NCBI RefSeq assembly: GCF_024158745.1
Contig: NZ_JAMZAW010000021.1
Coordinates: forward strand, 62,001 to 126,000
DNA length: 64,000 nucleotides
Direction of reading: 5' to 3'
DNA from: Paenibacillus tyrphae
GTDB lineage: Bacteria > Bacillota > Bacilli > Paenibacillales > NBRC-103111
Part shown: piece after piece, positions 8,093 to 16,683 of the stretch
Layout of the letters: the number at the start of each line of letters is the position of its first letter
How positions within the stretch are numbered: the first letter of the stretch is position 1
The notes under the pieces: generated by a model
Told to the model about the DNA's origin: nothing
Database searches by the model: none
The model's input: the letters and a program-made list of their open reading frames with translations, nothing else
Made by a program: the position numbers and the translations under genes

Positions 8093-10681
8093 TCAGTGTC
8101 CAATAACACCTGAATGATGCAGCTGCTTGGAGTACTTGCCCAAGAAGGACGTGAGCGTCGGTTTGAATATATAACCTATGCCCAAAAAGGCGATAAAAAA
8201 GCCGACCAACGTCCAGACATCCCTCATCAGCGTCGGGTAGCTTACCCCGGCGAGCGCTTCCCGCAGCCCGCTGATCGCATAGGTAAATGGCAGCATGGAA
8301 TGAATTGTTTGAAAGAAAGCCGGTGTCACCTGAATCGGGAACGTGCCTCCCGAACCGGCGAGCTGGAGCACCAGCAGGACAACGCCGATCGATTTGCCGA
8401 TATTGTTAAAGAGCGTGACCAGCGTGTACACGATCATAGAAAAGACAACACAATAAAACAGCGTAAGTCCGATGAACAACCCGGGCTCTTGAATGTGGAT
8501 TTTCAGCAAGAAAATATCCCCAAGCGCTACGATGAGTCCCTGCAGCACGGATAAGGTGGCAAACAATAGGTATTTGCCCAGATACTCTTCGTGCGAGGTA
8601 AAGCTGAAATCCGCCGGTTGGAACTTGACGGTGAGCAGAGACGTGAGCAGCAGCGAACCGACCCACAAGCACAGCGTCGTATAGAAAGGCGTCATGCCCG
8701 CTCCGTAGTTGGCGATCGGGAATAACGGGTGCGTGCTCATCGTTACCGGAAGTGCAAGGAAGTTACTGTCTGCGATGCCCCTGTTTTGCAGCAGCTTGAT
8801 CATGTCCTTGACATCGACCGTGCTGTCGATTTTTTGGAAGACCTCCGTCAGGTCGCTCAGGCGCTGCTGAAGGTCCGGCACGCGCTCCTTGAAATTCCGG
8901 ATATCGTCCACCGCCACTTTGCCTCCGGATGACATGCTCGTCATCAAATCCTTCGCGGCGGCCAAATCCTCCTGCGTGTTGCCAAGAATCACGTTTACAT
9001 CGGCGAGAAGGAGCGAGCCTTTTTGCAGATAGGATTCCGTTTTCGGAAACAGGGTCTGGTCGAGCGCAAGTGACAGTTTGCCGATATCTCCCGCAATCGA
9101 GAAGTTCATTCGGGTCAAATCCGGCAGTAATTTTTCCAGGTTATGGTTGTTCGCGATGTTCTTCCGGAGATCGGCCGTCTTGCCCTTCCACTCCTCGAGC
9201 CTTTGAGCCAGGTGTTTCAAGTCCTTGCTAAGCTGGAACGATCCTTTAGCGGAGGATTTGGCCAACGAGTTGGCATTTTTAAGAATTCTGTTGATCATGT
9301 CGCTAATGATCTCGATGTTTTGGGACAGCTTGCCGTCCAAGTCTGATTTTTTATAGGCCAGCGTCGTGCTTAAATTTCTGGTAAACGAGCTGATCTCGGC
9401 AGACAGCTGCCGTATTTTTTCCAGATTGTCGCGGAGACGGGCAAACGTCCGGATGTTCAAGGCTTCATCGAGCGGAGCCAGCAGTGCATTGACGGCAGTC
9501 TGGAATTTGGTGATTTTATCCAGAAGCCGGTCGTTGATCGGCTGCAGCTTATTTAAAATATTTTCTGCCGCATTAACATCCTTGATCTTGGCTTTTAAAT
9601 CTAACAGAAGCACCCGGAATTGGTTCAGTTCGATTGCAATGTCGCTCGCCATCGCGAGGGTCTCTTCGGGCACCGTTACGCCCGCTTTTTCCAATTGCTC
9701 CGAAGTATCCTTCACCCGCTCCTGCAGCTGGTCGAGATCCGTGACCGCGTTGTCGAGCTGGGTGAGCACCTCCGGCTTATACACCGTCAGCTGGTTGTTT
9801 ACATCCTCGGTCGTCTCGGTTAATCGGTTGAAAATCGTCTGTAGCCGATACAGGTCCTCTTTCACATCCGGCGCGATTTCTTTTAAATCGTCGCTGGCTT
9901 TGTACATATCCTTGCTTAATCCGTCGTTCAGCTCGATGAGTTTGCCGAGCGTATCCTGAACCGCAGGGACATGATTTGCCGTCTTATCCATCTGGGTAAA
10001 ACCGTTCTCTGCCCGGTTCAGCATCTCGTCCAGATTTTGATTCAGCTTCGGCATATTTTCATTTAGGGTGTAAAGCAAATTTTTGTATTTTTCGATTTGC
10101 GGGTACTGCTGATCCAGCTCGGCGCCGGCTTTATTCAGCGTTTCGAACACTTTTCCCGTCACCGTTTCGATAAAGGAGGTGCTGATCTCCCGTTGGATCG
10201 TCGAGGCGCCCGCATCCGTCATTTTCGAGGCAATGGCATTTTCTTTTTCGTTAACGTAATATTCCAGTTCGGGCTTAACCGGCTGATCGCTGAGCATCGT
10301 GCTCATTTTCAGCGAAAAATCGTCGGGAATCACAATGGTGGCGTACACTTCGCCATTTTCCGCCTTGGCTATGCCCTCGTCCTTCGTATTATAGAAGGTC
10401 CAGCCGAGCTTCTCGTTCGACTGCAGCGAGTGAATGATTTCGTCCCCGATGTTAAAGGTAACCCCTTTGAGCGTACCGCCCTTGTCGTTGTTGACGACCC
10501 CGACCTTGATGCCCTTCGTATTGGAGTAGGGGTCCCAGGAAGCATAAATATTAATCCAAGCGTATAGCGATGGCAAAAGAACTAGCCCGCAAACCACCGT
10601 CAGGGTGACCCAATTCGTAACAATACGCCGGATATCGTGAGTATATATGCGCAAAACCGTCCGTAGAGAAACTTTTCGCAT
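8093..10681 (-). CDS. YhgE/Pip family membrane protein (ABC-2 permease-like)
   Basis: This is an 862-residue integral membrane protein. The first transmembrane segment is LTVVCGLVLLPSLYAWINIYASWDPYSN, which with the following IKVGVVNNDKGG is typical of the YhgE/Pip (phage-infection-protein) family. A long extracellular region (about residues 60-650) is predicted to be mostly coiled coil. Five or six C-terminal transmembrane segments (about 660-850) form an ABC-2-type permease region. Relatives include the phage receptor Pip and EsaA of type VII secretion. No secretion gene is adjacent, so transported substrate is unknown. TetR genes often regulate this family, but none is adjacent here. A terminator follows immediately. 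Confidence 0.85.
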   Translation of the reverse strand: MRKVSLRTVLRIYTHDIRRIVTNWVTLTVVCGLVLLPSLYAWINIYASWDPYSNTKGIKVGVVNNDKGGTLKGVTFNIGDEIIHSLQSNEKLGWTFYNTKDEGIAKAENGEVYATIVIPDDFSLKMSTMLSDQPVKPELEYYVNEKENAIASKMTDAGASTIQREISTSFIETVTGKVFETLNKAGAELDQQYPQIEKYKNLLYTLNENMPKLNQNLDEMLNRAENGFTQMDKTANHVPAVQDTLGKLIELNDGLSKDMYKASDDLKEIAPDVKEDLYRLQTIFNRLTETTEDVNNQLTVYKPEVLTQLDNAVTDLDQLQERVKDTSEQLEKAGVTVPEETLAMASDIAIELNQFRVLLLDLKAKIKDVNAAENILNKLQPINDRLLDKITKFQTAVNALLAPLDEALNIRTFARLRDNLEKIRQLSAEISSFTRNLSTTLAYKKSDLDGKLSQNIEIISDMINRILKNANSLAKSSAKGSFQLSKDLKHLAQRLEEWKGKTADLRKNIANNHNLEKLLPDLTRMNFSIAGDIGKLSLALDQTLFPKTESYLQKGSLLLADVNVILGNTQEDLAAAKDLMTSMSSGGKVAVDDIRNFKERVPDLQQRLSDLTEVFQKIDSTVDVKDMIKLLQNRGIADSNFLALPVTMSTHPLFPIANYGAGMTPFYTTLCLWVGSLLLTSLLTVKFQPADFSFTSHEEYLGKYLLFATLSVLQGLIVALGDIFLLKIHIQEPGLFIGLTLFYCVVFSMIVYTLVTLFNNIGKSIGVVLLVLQLAGSGGTFPIQVTPAFFQTIHSMLPFTYAISGLREALAGVSYPTLMRDVWTLVGFFIAFLGIGYIFKPTLTSFLGKYSKQLHHSGVIGH

Positions 10682-10733
10682 TGTTATCTGTACCTTTCAT
10701 TGTGCCAGGAGAACAAGCTCCCTATATTTTTAC

Positions 10734-10779
10734 GTATAGTATAGTATAGTATTATACAACATTCCCGGTGCATTTGAAG
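10734..10779 (-). promoter_or_regulatory. AT-rich tandem repeat with candidate promoter for the YhgE/Pip gene
   Basis: On the minus strand a TATAAT (10751-10756) sits beside a short tandem array of ACTAT/TATAG units covering about 10735-10755. The candidate -35 (CTTCAA, 10774-10779) is weak. The tandem units could be an operator, but this is only suggested by the repeat. Confidence 0.35.
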
Positions 10780-10800
10780 CGATATAATTTAGGAAGAAGC

Positions 10801-10829
10801 AAAAACGCCAACCTCGAAAGGCTGGCGTT
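10801..10829 (-). terminator. Rho-independent terminator after the Rpn-type remnant
   Basis: The stem ACGCCAACC/GGCTGGCGT has one G-U pair and is followed on the minus strand by a T-run. It lies about 17 bp beyond the stop of the decayed nuclease gene and closely resembles the terminator at 8041-8070. Confidence 0.7.
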
Positions 10830-10845
10830 CCTATCCGAAGATGGC

Positions 10846-11292
10846 TCACATCGGTTTCAAGGCGTGAATCTCTTCTTCCGTTAATCCGGTTGCTTTAACG
10901 ATCAATGGAATATCGAGGCCCATCGACAGCATATTTTTGGCGACCTCAATTTTTCCTTCCGTCTTCGCTCCTTCAATCATCGAAGCTTCATCGTGCAAAT
11001 ATTTTTGCTCGCCTCGTACAGCCTGCGGGCTTCGGCATCCTGACTCAGGAATTCGAGCGTCGTCATCGCCTTCTTCAATGTCGGTTCGTTCATGGCCAGC
11101 ACCTCCCAGTTGGATTTATCCGCGCCTTTCAGGAACAACAGCCAGTTGACCAGGCCGCCTTCCATCGGAACGGCGCGATCGTCAAGCTTCGGCAGCTCGA
11201 TAAAGTGCACCTCGAGGTCGTCGATCAGGGGAATCAGCGTATGATCCTCTCGCAGGTGAAAGACGCTGTGGTAGCGGTCGTGGGGCAGGAAA
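10846..11292 (-). pseudogene. Remnant of an Rpn/PD-(D/E)XK family nuclease (putative transposase) gene
   Basis: The minus strand encodes the C-terminal half of an Rpn (recombination-promoting nuclease)-type protein. It reads through LPHDRYHSVFHLRED, DDLEVHFIELPKLDD, KGADKSNWEVLAM, ...YEASKK, then in another frame YLHDEASMIEGAK, KNMLSMGLDIPLIVKATG and EEEIHALKPM before the stop at 10846-10848. The frame changes near 11000 in an A-run (five A where six would keep the frame). The N-terminal catalytic half is missing upstream of about 11292. Both defects make it a pseudogene. The family is mobile and often present as fragments, so this is probably a decayed mobile gene. Confidence 0.8.
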
Positions 11293-11406
11293 CATTATAC
11301 CACGCTGCGATTTCGTTAGACACAGGATTTAGGTGGACGGAAAAATCGGCCTCGCTCTTTTTGGACCTTGGCAGCATACACTACTCCCATAGGAGGTGGA
11401 GCGGAT

Positions 11407-11886
11407 ATGCCGTCCAAAACAAGCATTCGGGCAGGCTTTGTCATTTTCGACGATGCCGGCAGGGTTCTTCTGGTTCGTCATGCGGACGGAAAAAGGAAAT
11501 GGGGGCTGCCGGGAGGCCGGCAAAGAGAGGGAGAGGCGGCATGGGAAACCGCCATCCGCGAGTGCCAGGAAGAAATCCAGGTGGCGATGCACCCCGCCGA
11601 TTTTACGCTGTCGGGCATCTATTATTTATCCGGACGCAACGCCTACGTTTTTGACTTTAAAGTAACGGAATGGGAGGGGACGCCCGTGCCGGACGGTAAA
11701 GAAATCGCCGAAGTCGGATTTTTCTTGGTGGATAAGCTCCCTGCGCCCATCTCCAAGTTTACCGTGCAAAGGATAAGAGATGCCGCTCGCAATCAAGGGG
11801 ATGTCCTCTTGCGGAAACAGCAAGCCAAGCCGGAGCCGAACACGGCCAATAGGGCCGTTTATCGATTGAACGAATCGGATGCTTAG
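11407..11886 (+). CDS. Nudix hydrolase
   Basis: This is a 159-residue cytoplasmic Nudix protein that should cleave a nucleoside diphosphate linked to another moiety. The Nudix box reads GGRQREGEAAWETAIRECQE then EIQV, which keeps the catalytic RE..EE glutamates but has Gln where the consensus has Gly. The start is ATG 11407 with AGGAGGTGG 7 bp upstream. The C-terminal 25 residues extend beyond the fold and are polar. It is monocistronic, with a terminator directly downstream. Substrate is unknown. Confidence 0.88.
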   Translation: MPSKTSIRAGFVIFDDAGRVLLVRHADGKRKWGLPGGRQREGEAAWETAIRECQEEIQVAMHPADFTLSGIYYLSGRNAYVFDFKVTEWEGTPVPDGKEIAEVGFFLVDKLPAPISKFTVQRIRDAARNQGDVLLRKQQAKPEPNTANRAVYRLNESDA

Positions 11887-11893
11887 CGAAAAG

Positions 11894-11928
11894 GAGCTCC
11901 GCCATGGCCTCATGAAGGAGCTCTTTTT
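11894..11928 (+). terminator. Rho-independent terminator after the Nudix gene
   Basis: The stem GAGCTCC (11894-11900) pairs with GGAGCTC (11917-11923) and is followed by a T-run. It begins 8 bp after the Nudix stop codon. Confidence 0.65.
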
Positions 11929-12000
11929 CATGCTTTAAACCTTAGATGTGCTTCCTCCAATGCTCCTGCCTGCGCAGGGCTTGTCCGGGTCATTTACAGT

Positions 12001-12068
12001 ATCTTAACTTGACCCTCCACCCCTTTAGACCTATATTTATGACAAATGTACACGACAAGAACAAATGT
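12001..12068 (+). promoter_or_regulatory. Sigma-A promoter with ACAAATGT direct-repeat operator (MBL/HAD genes)
   Basis: The -35 is TTGACC (12010-12015) and the -10 TATATT, with a 17-bp spacer. Immediately downstream are two direct repeats of ACAAATGT at 12042-12049 and 12061-12068, starting 19 bp apart. The whole 68-bp block aligns without gaps to the region upstream of the SorC-type regulator gene (19971-20038, minus strand), including the TCTTAACTTGACCCT stretch around the -35. I infer an operator for that regulator placed downstream of the start point, as expected for repression. Confidence 0.75.
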
Positions 12069-12105
12069 AAAAAGCGATGGAAAACGACAACTTGAGGTGA
12101 GGGCA

Positions 12106-12840
12106 TTGCAGGTAACGATTTTAGGCTACTGGGGAGGGTATCCCTCTGCCGGCGGAGCAACTGCGGGATACTTGGTCACAACGGACGAGGGGCAGATTTT
12201 GCTGGATTGCGGAAGCGGGGTGATGAGCCGGCTTCCTTACCATACGAGTGTCGAGCGGTTGTCCGGCGTCATTCTGTCCCACTTGCATCACGATCATATG
12301 GCGGATATCGGGATATTGCAATACGCCGCCGTCGGAGCTCTCCGCACGAACCGGATGAGCGAGAAGCTCAAGCTCTTCGCGCCGGAAGAGCCGTCGGATA
12401 TGCTCGTCAAGCTGCAAGGTCCGCATTCGGACATCACGCCGATCCGCCCGGATTTGAAAGTCCGGCTCGCGGGCGCGGACATCGAATTCGTCCCTGTCGA
12501 GCATACGATTTCCTGTTTTGCGGTCAAAATCACGTACAAAGGCAAGGTCCTCGTCTATTCGGGCGATACCTCTTATTGCGAATCGTTGATTGAGCTGGCC
12601 AGGGACGCGGATATTTTTCTATGTGAAGCGACGATCTGCGAAGGCAGCTACCACACGACGGGGCAAGGACATATGGACGCCGGTCAAGCGGCCGCGATTG
12701 CCGAGAAAGCACGCGTGAAGAAGCTGGTGCTCGTGCATTTGCCCAGTGACGGGAATTTCGAGCTGATGAAACAAACGGCAAGCGCCGTCTTCGGCGGCCC
12801 GGTGTTTCTGCCCGACTCGGCCAGCATGTACACGGTCTAA
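12106..12840 (+). CDS. MBL-fold metallo-hydrolase
   Basis: This is a 244-residue metallo-beta-lactamase-fold hydrolase of the RNase Z/PhnP-like type. The metal-binding motif is HLHHDHMADIG, with further ligands likely at VEHTISCF, SGDTSYCESL and GQGHMDAGQA. The start is probably TTG 12106, since GAGGTGAGGG lies 4-12 bp upstream; the ATG at 12046 falls inside the operator repeats. It is the first gene behind an operator shared with the SorC-type regulator, and a HAD phosphatase follows 26 bp later. A phosphodiesterase role would fit the phosphate-ester theme of the locus, but this is inference. Confidence 0.85.
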   Translation: MQVTILGYWGGYPSAGGATAGYLVTTDEGQILLDCGSGVMSRLPYHTSVERLSGVILSHLHHDHMADIGILQYAAVGALRTNRMSEKLKLFAPEEPSDMLVKLQGPHSDITPIRPDLKVRLAGADIEFVPVEHTISCFAVKITYKGKVLVYSGDTSYCESLIELARDADIFLCEATICEGSYHTTGQGHMDAGQAAAIAEKARVKKLVLVHLPSDGNFELMKQTASAVFGGPVFLPDSASMYTV

Positions 12841-12866
12841 CCTACACATTGAAACGGAGCGAAGCC

Positions 12867-13724
12867 ATGTATCGACTACTCGCCTTGGATATGGACGGCA
12901 CGCTGCTGAACCGCAGCAAAATCATCACGCCCGCCGTTCGCGACACTTTGCAAGCCGCGATTCGAGAGGGGGTGAACGTCACCATCGCTTCGGGGCGCTT
13001 CCCCGCATCGGTCTGGCTCCACGCCCGGCATGTAGGGATGAACGGCTGCTTGATTGCTTTCAACGGCGCCGTCATTCTGGATGCGGAAACCGGCGAACGG
13101 GTGCAAGGCTTTCCGATCCCGCCCGATGCGGCAAGACGTATCGCGGAGTTGGCGGCTGAAGCAGGCGCATATGTACATTTTTACGGCTACCGGACGCTTT
13201 TTGTAGAGCATATGAACGAGATGAACGCGAGTTGGCCGCTGGCTAACGTCGTCATCGATCCGGACAAGCCGTTGACCTATGAGAACTATGGGGAGCAAGC
13301 CGACCTTATCAGGGTGAAGCAGGTTGGCCGTCTGGCCGCCTTCGCCGAGTCGGTATCCGAACCGCTGTACAAAGCGACGATCATTAGCGAAGACCCCGAA
13401 TTGCTGGTCAGGCTATACGACGAGCTGCGGTCGTGGAACGAATTGGCTTTGACGAAAACCGGACAGCGGCGCTTCGATATCCATGCGGCCGGCGTCAGCA
13501 AGCGAACGGCGCTCGAAGCGCTGTGCCGGATGTACGGGATGCATGCAGCCGAAGTCGCGGCGATCGGCGATTACGACAACGATGTGGACATGCTTGGGTG
13601 GGCGGGGCTCGGCATTGCGATGGCGAACAGCAGCGACCGTGTGAAGCAGGCTGCGGACGCGGTGACGGCAAGCAACGAGGAAGACGGCGTGGCTGAAGCG
13701 GTTCGGCGTTACCTTTTATCCTGA
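12867..13724 (+). CDS. Cof-type HAD-IIB family phosphatase
   Basis: This is a 285-residue HAD phosphatase. Motif I is DMDGTLLN (nucleophile Asp at about residue 8), motif II lies in TIASGR, and motif IV is GDYDNDVDML near residue 235. The large IIB cap domain occupies about residues 85-190. The start is ATG 12867 with ACGGAGCG upstream. It is spaced 26 bp from the MBL gene and is presumably co-transcribed. Family members dephosphorylate sugar phosphates and other small phosphate esters; this fits neighbours that import and process a phosphorylated compound. Confidence 0.9.
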   Translation: MYRLLALDMDGTLLNRSKIITPAVRDTLQAAIREGVNVTIASGRFPASVWLHARHVGMNGCLIAFNGAVILDAETGERVQGFPIPPDAARRIAELAAEAGAYVHFYGYRTLFVEHMNEMNASWPLANVVIDPDKPLTYENYGEQADLIRVKQVGRLAAFAESVSEPLYKATIISEDPELLVRLYDELRSWNELALTKTGQRRFDIHAAGVSKRTALEALCRMYGMHAAEVAAIGDYDNDVDMLGWAGLGIAMANSSDRVKQAADAVTASNEEDGVAEAVRRYLLS

Positions 13725-13781
13725 GTTACCGGATCGGTTCATGCGGTGTTTATAAAGGTTGCCATTCAAATTAACAGCCGT

Positions 13782-13811
13782 TTGACAAATGCTCTTTATA
13801 CTACATATATA
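13782..13811 (+). promoter_or_regulatory. Candidate sigma-A promoter for the ABC importer operon
   Basis: A consensus -35 TTGACA (13782-13787) is followed at 18 bp by TATATA (about 13806-13811). It lies 30 bp before the solute-binding-protein start codon, so the importer may have its own promoter as well as read-through from the MBL/HAD genes. A single ACAAATGC overlaps the -35 but lacks the second repeat seen at the two clear operators. Confidence 0.5.
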
Positions 13812-13841
13812 CACATACCAAATACATCGCGTAGGGAGAGA

Positions 13842-14906
13842 ATGAGGTTGTTGAAAAAAGGTTCTTTACTGATGAGCTTGACGGCATTACTCGTATTCAG
13901 CGGTTGCGGCACAAGCGGACAACCGGCGGCTAACCAAGGAGCGCAGCCCGGTTCGAAGCAGGAGCCTGCCAAGCAAGGTGCGAACGGGCCCTCGGGCAAG
14001 CTTACGTTCTATACGTCCCAGCCGGAAGACGATGTCTCGAAGCTCGTCTCGGCTTTCAATAAAAAATACCCGGATGTGAAGGTGGAAAGCTTCCGTTCCG
14101 GCACCGAAGAAGTCACCGCGAAGCTGCAAGCGGAGAATCAAGCCGGCAAAGTGCAGGCCGACGTTCTCCTGCTGGCCGACGCCGTGACGTTCGAAGGCTT
14201 GAAAAAGCAAAATCTGCTCGCTTCCTATAAATCGCCCGAGCTGGCGAAAGTCCCGAAAGATCTCGTCGATCCGGACGGCGCTTATTCCGGTACGAAAGTG
14301 ATGGCTACCGTGCTCGCGGTCAACACCCAAAAGGTAAAAACGCCGCCGACGTCCTGGAAGGCGCTCGCCGCGGCCGAGAGCAAGGATGCCGCCATCATGC
14401 CGAGCCCGCTGTACTCCGGCGCAGCAGCGTATAACGTCGGCGTTCTGTCCCGTACGGACGGCTTCGGCTGGGATTTCTTCAAGAGCTTGAAGGCCAACAA
14501 CGTCGCGGTCGTCAAAGGAAACGGGGCGGTGCTGAACGCCGTAGCCGGCGGGGAGAAATCGTACGGCATGGTCGTCGATTACCTCGTCGCCCGCGAGAAG
14601 GCGAAGGGCTCCCCGGTTGAGTTGGTGTATCCTTCGGAGGGCGTTCCGGTCATTACCGAGCCGATCGGCATTTTGAAAAACGCGGCCAACGAAAAAGCGG
14701 CCCAAGCGTTCGTGGACTTCGTCCTGTCGGAAGACGGCCAAAAGCTCGCTTCCAGCATCGGGTATACGCCGATCCGCGAAGGCGTAGAAGCCCCGAAAGG
14801 ACTGAAAAGCATCAACCAATTTAAAGTCATTTCTTCGGAGATTTCCAAATTGGCGGAAGCCCGCGAAGCGGACAAGAAGCAGTTCACCTCCGTCTTCGGG
14901 CAATAA
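13842..14906 (+). CDS. Extracellular solute-binding lipoprotein (iron/2-aminoethylphosphonate type)
   Basis: This is a 354-residue periplasmic-binding-type lipoprotein. The signal peptide ends in the lipobox FSGC, followed by a Gln/Pro-rich linker. The mature domain starts GKLTFYTSQPEDDVSKLVSAFNKKYPDVKVE and contains the family stretch MATVLAVNTQKV...PTSWKALA, typical of the Fe3+/AEP-binding class (class IIa-like). The start is ATG 13842 with GGGAGAG upstream. Permease and ATPase genes follow. The absence of ferric-uptake neighbours and the flanking phosphatase genes make an organophosphate or phosphonate ligand more likely than iron, but the sequence cannot decide. Confidence 0.87.
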   Translation: MRLLKKGSLLMSLTALLVFSGCGTSGQPAANQGAQPGSKQEPAKQGANGPSGKLTFYTSQPEDDVSKLVSAFNKKYPDVKVESFRSGTEEVTAKLQAENQAGKVQADVLLLADAVTFEGLKKQNLLASYKSPELAKVPKDLVDPDGAYSGTKVMATVLAVNTQKVKTPPTSWKALAAAESKDAAIMPSPLYSGAAAYNVGVLSRTDGFGWDFFKSLKANNVAVVKGNGAVLNAVAGGEKSYGMVVDYLVAREKAKGSPVELVYPSEGVPVITEPIGILKNAANEKAAQAFVDFVLSEDGQKLASSIGYTPIREGVEAPKGLKSINQFKVISSEISKLAEAREADKKQFTSVFGQ

Positions 14907-14925
14907 GAAGCGGAGCGCATAGTCT

Positions 14926-16683
14926 ATGATCGATTCCAAACAGATACGGCTTGAACGGACCCATGAGGAGAAAGGGGACAAGCCCGTCCCCTTGTCCTTT
15001 CCTTCCTTTCTATCGAAACGAGTGCTTGTAGGCGTTGCCTTTATACTTCTGCTCGTCTTTTTCGTCCTACCGATCGGCAAGCTGATCGTTTTAAGCATGC
15101 AGGGCACCGCCGGTCCGACGCTTGCACATTACTCGGAAATGCTGCAGCAGAGCCGCCTGTGGAAGACGTTAAACGATACGTTCGTGATCGTGGCCGGCTC
15201 CTCTCTCGTCTCGATTGCGCTCGGCGTGCTGGCGGCTTGGCTGATGGCCTACAGCGACATCAAGCACAAGAAAACGCTGCATATGGCGATGCTGCTTTCT
15301 TTTATACTGCCATCTTATGTCCTGACACTGTCCTGGTCTTCCTTCATGGGCAGCCAAGGGATTGCGGCCAGCCTGCTGCATCTGGTGAACCCGGATGCCA
15401 AGCCGTGGAGCATGTACAGCTACGGCGGCATTATTTTCGTCATGGGGATTCATCATTTTCCGCTGGTGTATTTGCTGACCGTGGATGTGCTGAAAAAAAT
15501 CCCGCGCGATCTGGAGTGGGCGACAAGAGCCAGCGGGGCCGGAAGATGGAAAACGTTCCGTTTGGTCACCCTTCCATTGGCTTTGCCCGGCTTGACGGCC
15601 GGCGGGCTGCTGGCGTTTCTGGCCTCGCTCGACAACTTCGGCATCCCTGCGTTCCTGGGCATTCCGAAGCAGATTTCCGTGCTTAGCACACTCATTTACG
15701 AAGAGATTATCGGCTTCGGCCCGTCCGCCTTCTCCCGTGGCGCCGCTTTATCCGTCATGCTGGGCGTGATCGCCATCATCGGCACGCTTCTGCAATGGCT
15801 CGCGGTCCGCAAAATCAAGGCGGCCGATACGGTCGTCGTCGATAATAGCCCGCGCTTTACGCTGGGGAAGCACCGGACTTGGGTTACCGCAGCCGTATGG
15901 GCATTTCTAGCGGTCATCACGGTCGTGCCGCTGGTGTCCATGATCGCTCTTTCTTTGAAAAAGGCGTACGGGCTTCCTTTTCAACCGGCGAATTTGACGC
16001 TTTCGAACTATAAATACATTTTGCTGGAAAATGAAAAAGTATGGCAGTCGATCCAAAACAGTCTGACACTATCGGCGACGACGCTGGTCATTTGTCTCGT
16101 ATTTGGCTCCCTGCTCGCTTATGTGCGGGTGCGCAAGCCTTCGTGGCTGACCAAATCGGCGGAGCTTGCCGTGGCCCTGCCTTATACGCTGCCGGGGATC
16201 GTGTTCGGCCTAGCGATGATCTTCGCGTGGATGCAGCCCATTCCCGGCTGGAATCCCGGCATTTACGGCTCGATCCGCATTTTGTTTATCGCGTATGTAT
16301 GCCGGTTCATGATTTTGCAGGTGCGGGCGGGCATTACCGCTTTCACGCAAATCGATCCTTCGATGGAGGAGGCGGCGCATATTTTCGGCGCGGGATTCTG
16401 GAAAAAGTGGGCCTTCGTCCTGCTTCCATTGCTGCTGCCGGGGCTGCTGAGCGGCGCATTCCTCGTCTTCCTGACGGCGTTCACGGAGCTTACGGTATCC
16501 GCGCTCCTATGGTCAACCGGCTCGCAAACGATCGGCGTGACGATATTCGGCTTCGAGCAAGCCGGCAATACGCTGTACTCTACCGCGTTGTCCAGCCTGA
16601 TCGTCCTCTTGATTATGGTGGGGATGGGGCTTCTGCATCTGGTTCGGAAGTTCTCAGCCCAAAAAGGAGTCCAGTCTTCATGA
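14926..16683 (+). CDS. ABC transporter permease with two fused permease domains (FbpB/PhnV-like)
   Basis: This 585-residue membrane protein carries two tandem binding-protein-dependent transport modules, each with about six transmembrane segments. The first EAA-type loop is ATRASGAGRWKTFRLVTLPLALPG and the second is EEAAHIFGAGFWKKWAFVLLPLLLPG. Fused two-module permeases are usual in iron and 2-aminoethylphosphonate importers. It starts 19 bp after the binding-protein gene. Its TGA stop overlaps the ATG of the ATPase gene (ATGA at 16680), indicating translational coupling. Confidence 0.9.
   Translation: MIDSKQIRLERTHEEKGDKPVPLSFPSFLSKRVLVGVAFILLLVFFVLPIGKLIVLSMQGTAGPTLAHYSEMLQQSRLWKTLNDTFVIVAGSSLVSIALGVLAAWLMAYSDIKHKKTLHMAMLLSFILPSYVLTLSWSSFMGSQGIAASLLHLVNPDAKPWSMYSYGGIIFVMGIHHFPLVYLLTVDVLKKIPRDLEWATRASGAGRWKTFRLVTLPLALPGLTAGGLLAFLASLDNFGIPAFLGIPKQISVLSTLIYEEIIGFGPSAFSRGAALSVMLGVIAIIGTLLQWLAVRKIKAADTVVVDNSPRFTLGKHRTWVTAAVWAFLAVITVVPLVSMIALSLKKAYGLPFQPANLTLSNYKYILLENEKVWQSIQNSLTLSATTLVICLVFGSLLAYVRVRKPSWLTKSAELAVALPYTLPGIVFGLAMIFAWMQPIPGWNPGIYGSIRILFIAYVCRFMILQVRAGITAFTQIDPSMEEAAHIFGAGFWKKWAFVLLPLLLPGLLSGAFLVFLTAFTELTVSALLWSTGSQTIGVTIFGFEQAGNTLYSTALSSLIVLLIMVGMGLLHLVRKFSAQKGVQSS

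Noticed and set aside
10977..11210. Intact 77-codon gene on the minus strand
   Set aside because: The frame is an internal piece of the Rpn-type remnant, ended by the frameshift, with homologous sequence continuing on both sides.
13785..13792. Third ACAAATG-type operator upstream of the importer operon
   Set aside because: Only one imperfect copy (ACAAATGC) is present, it overlaps the -35, and no second repeat occurs 19 bp away as at the two real sites.
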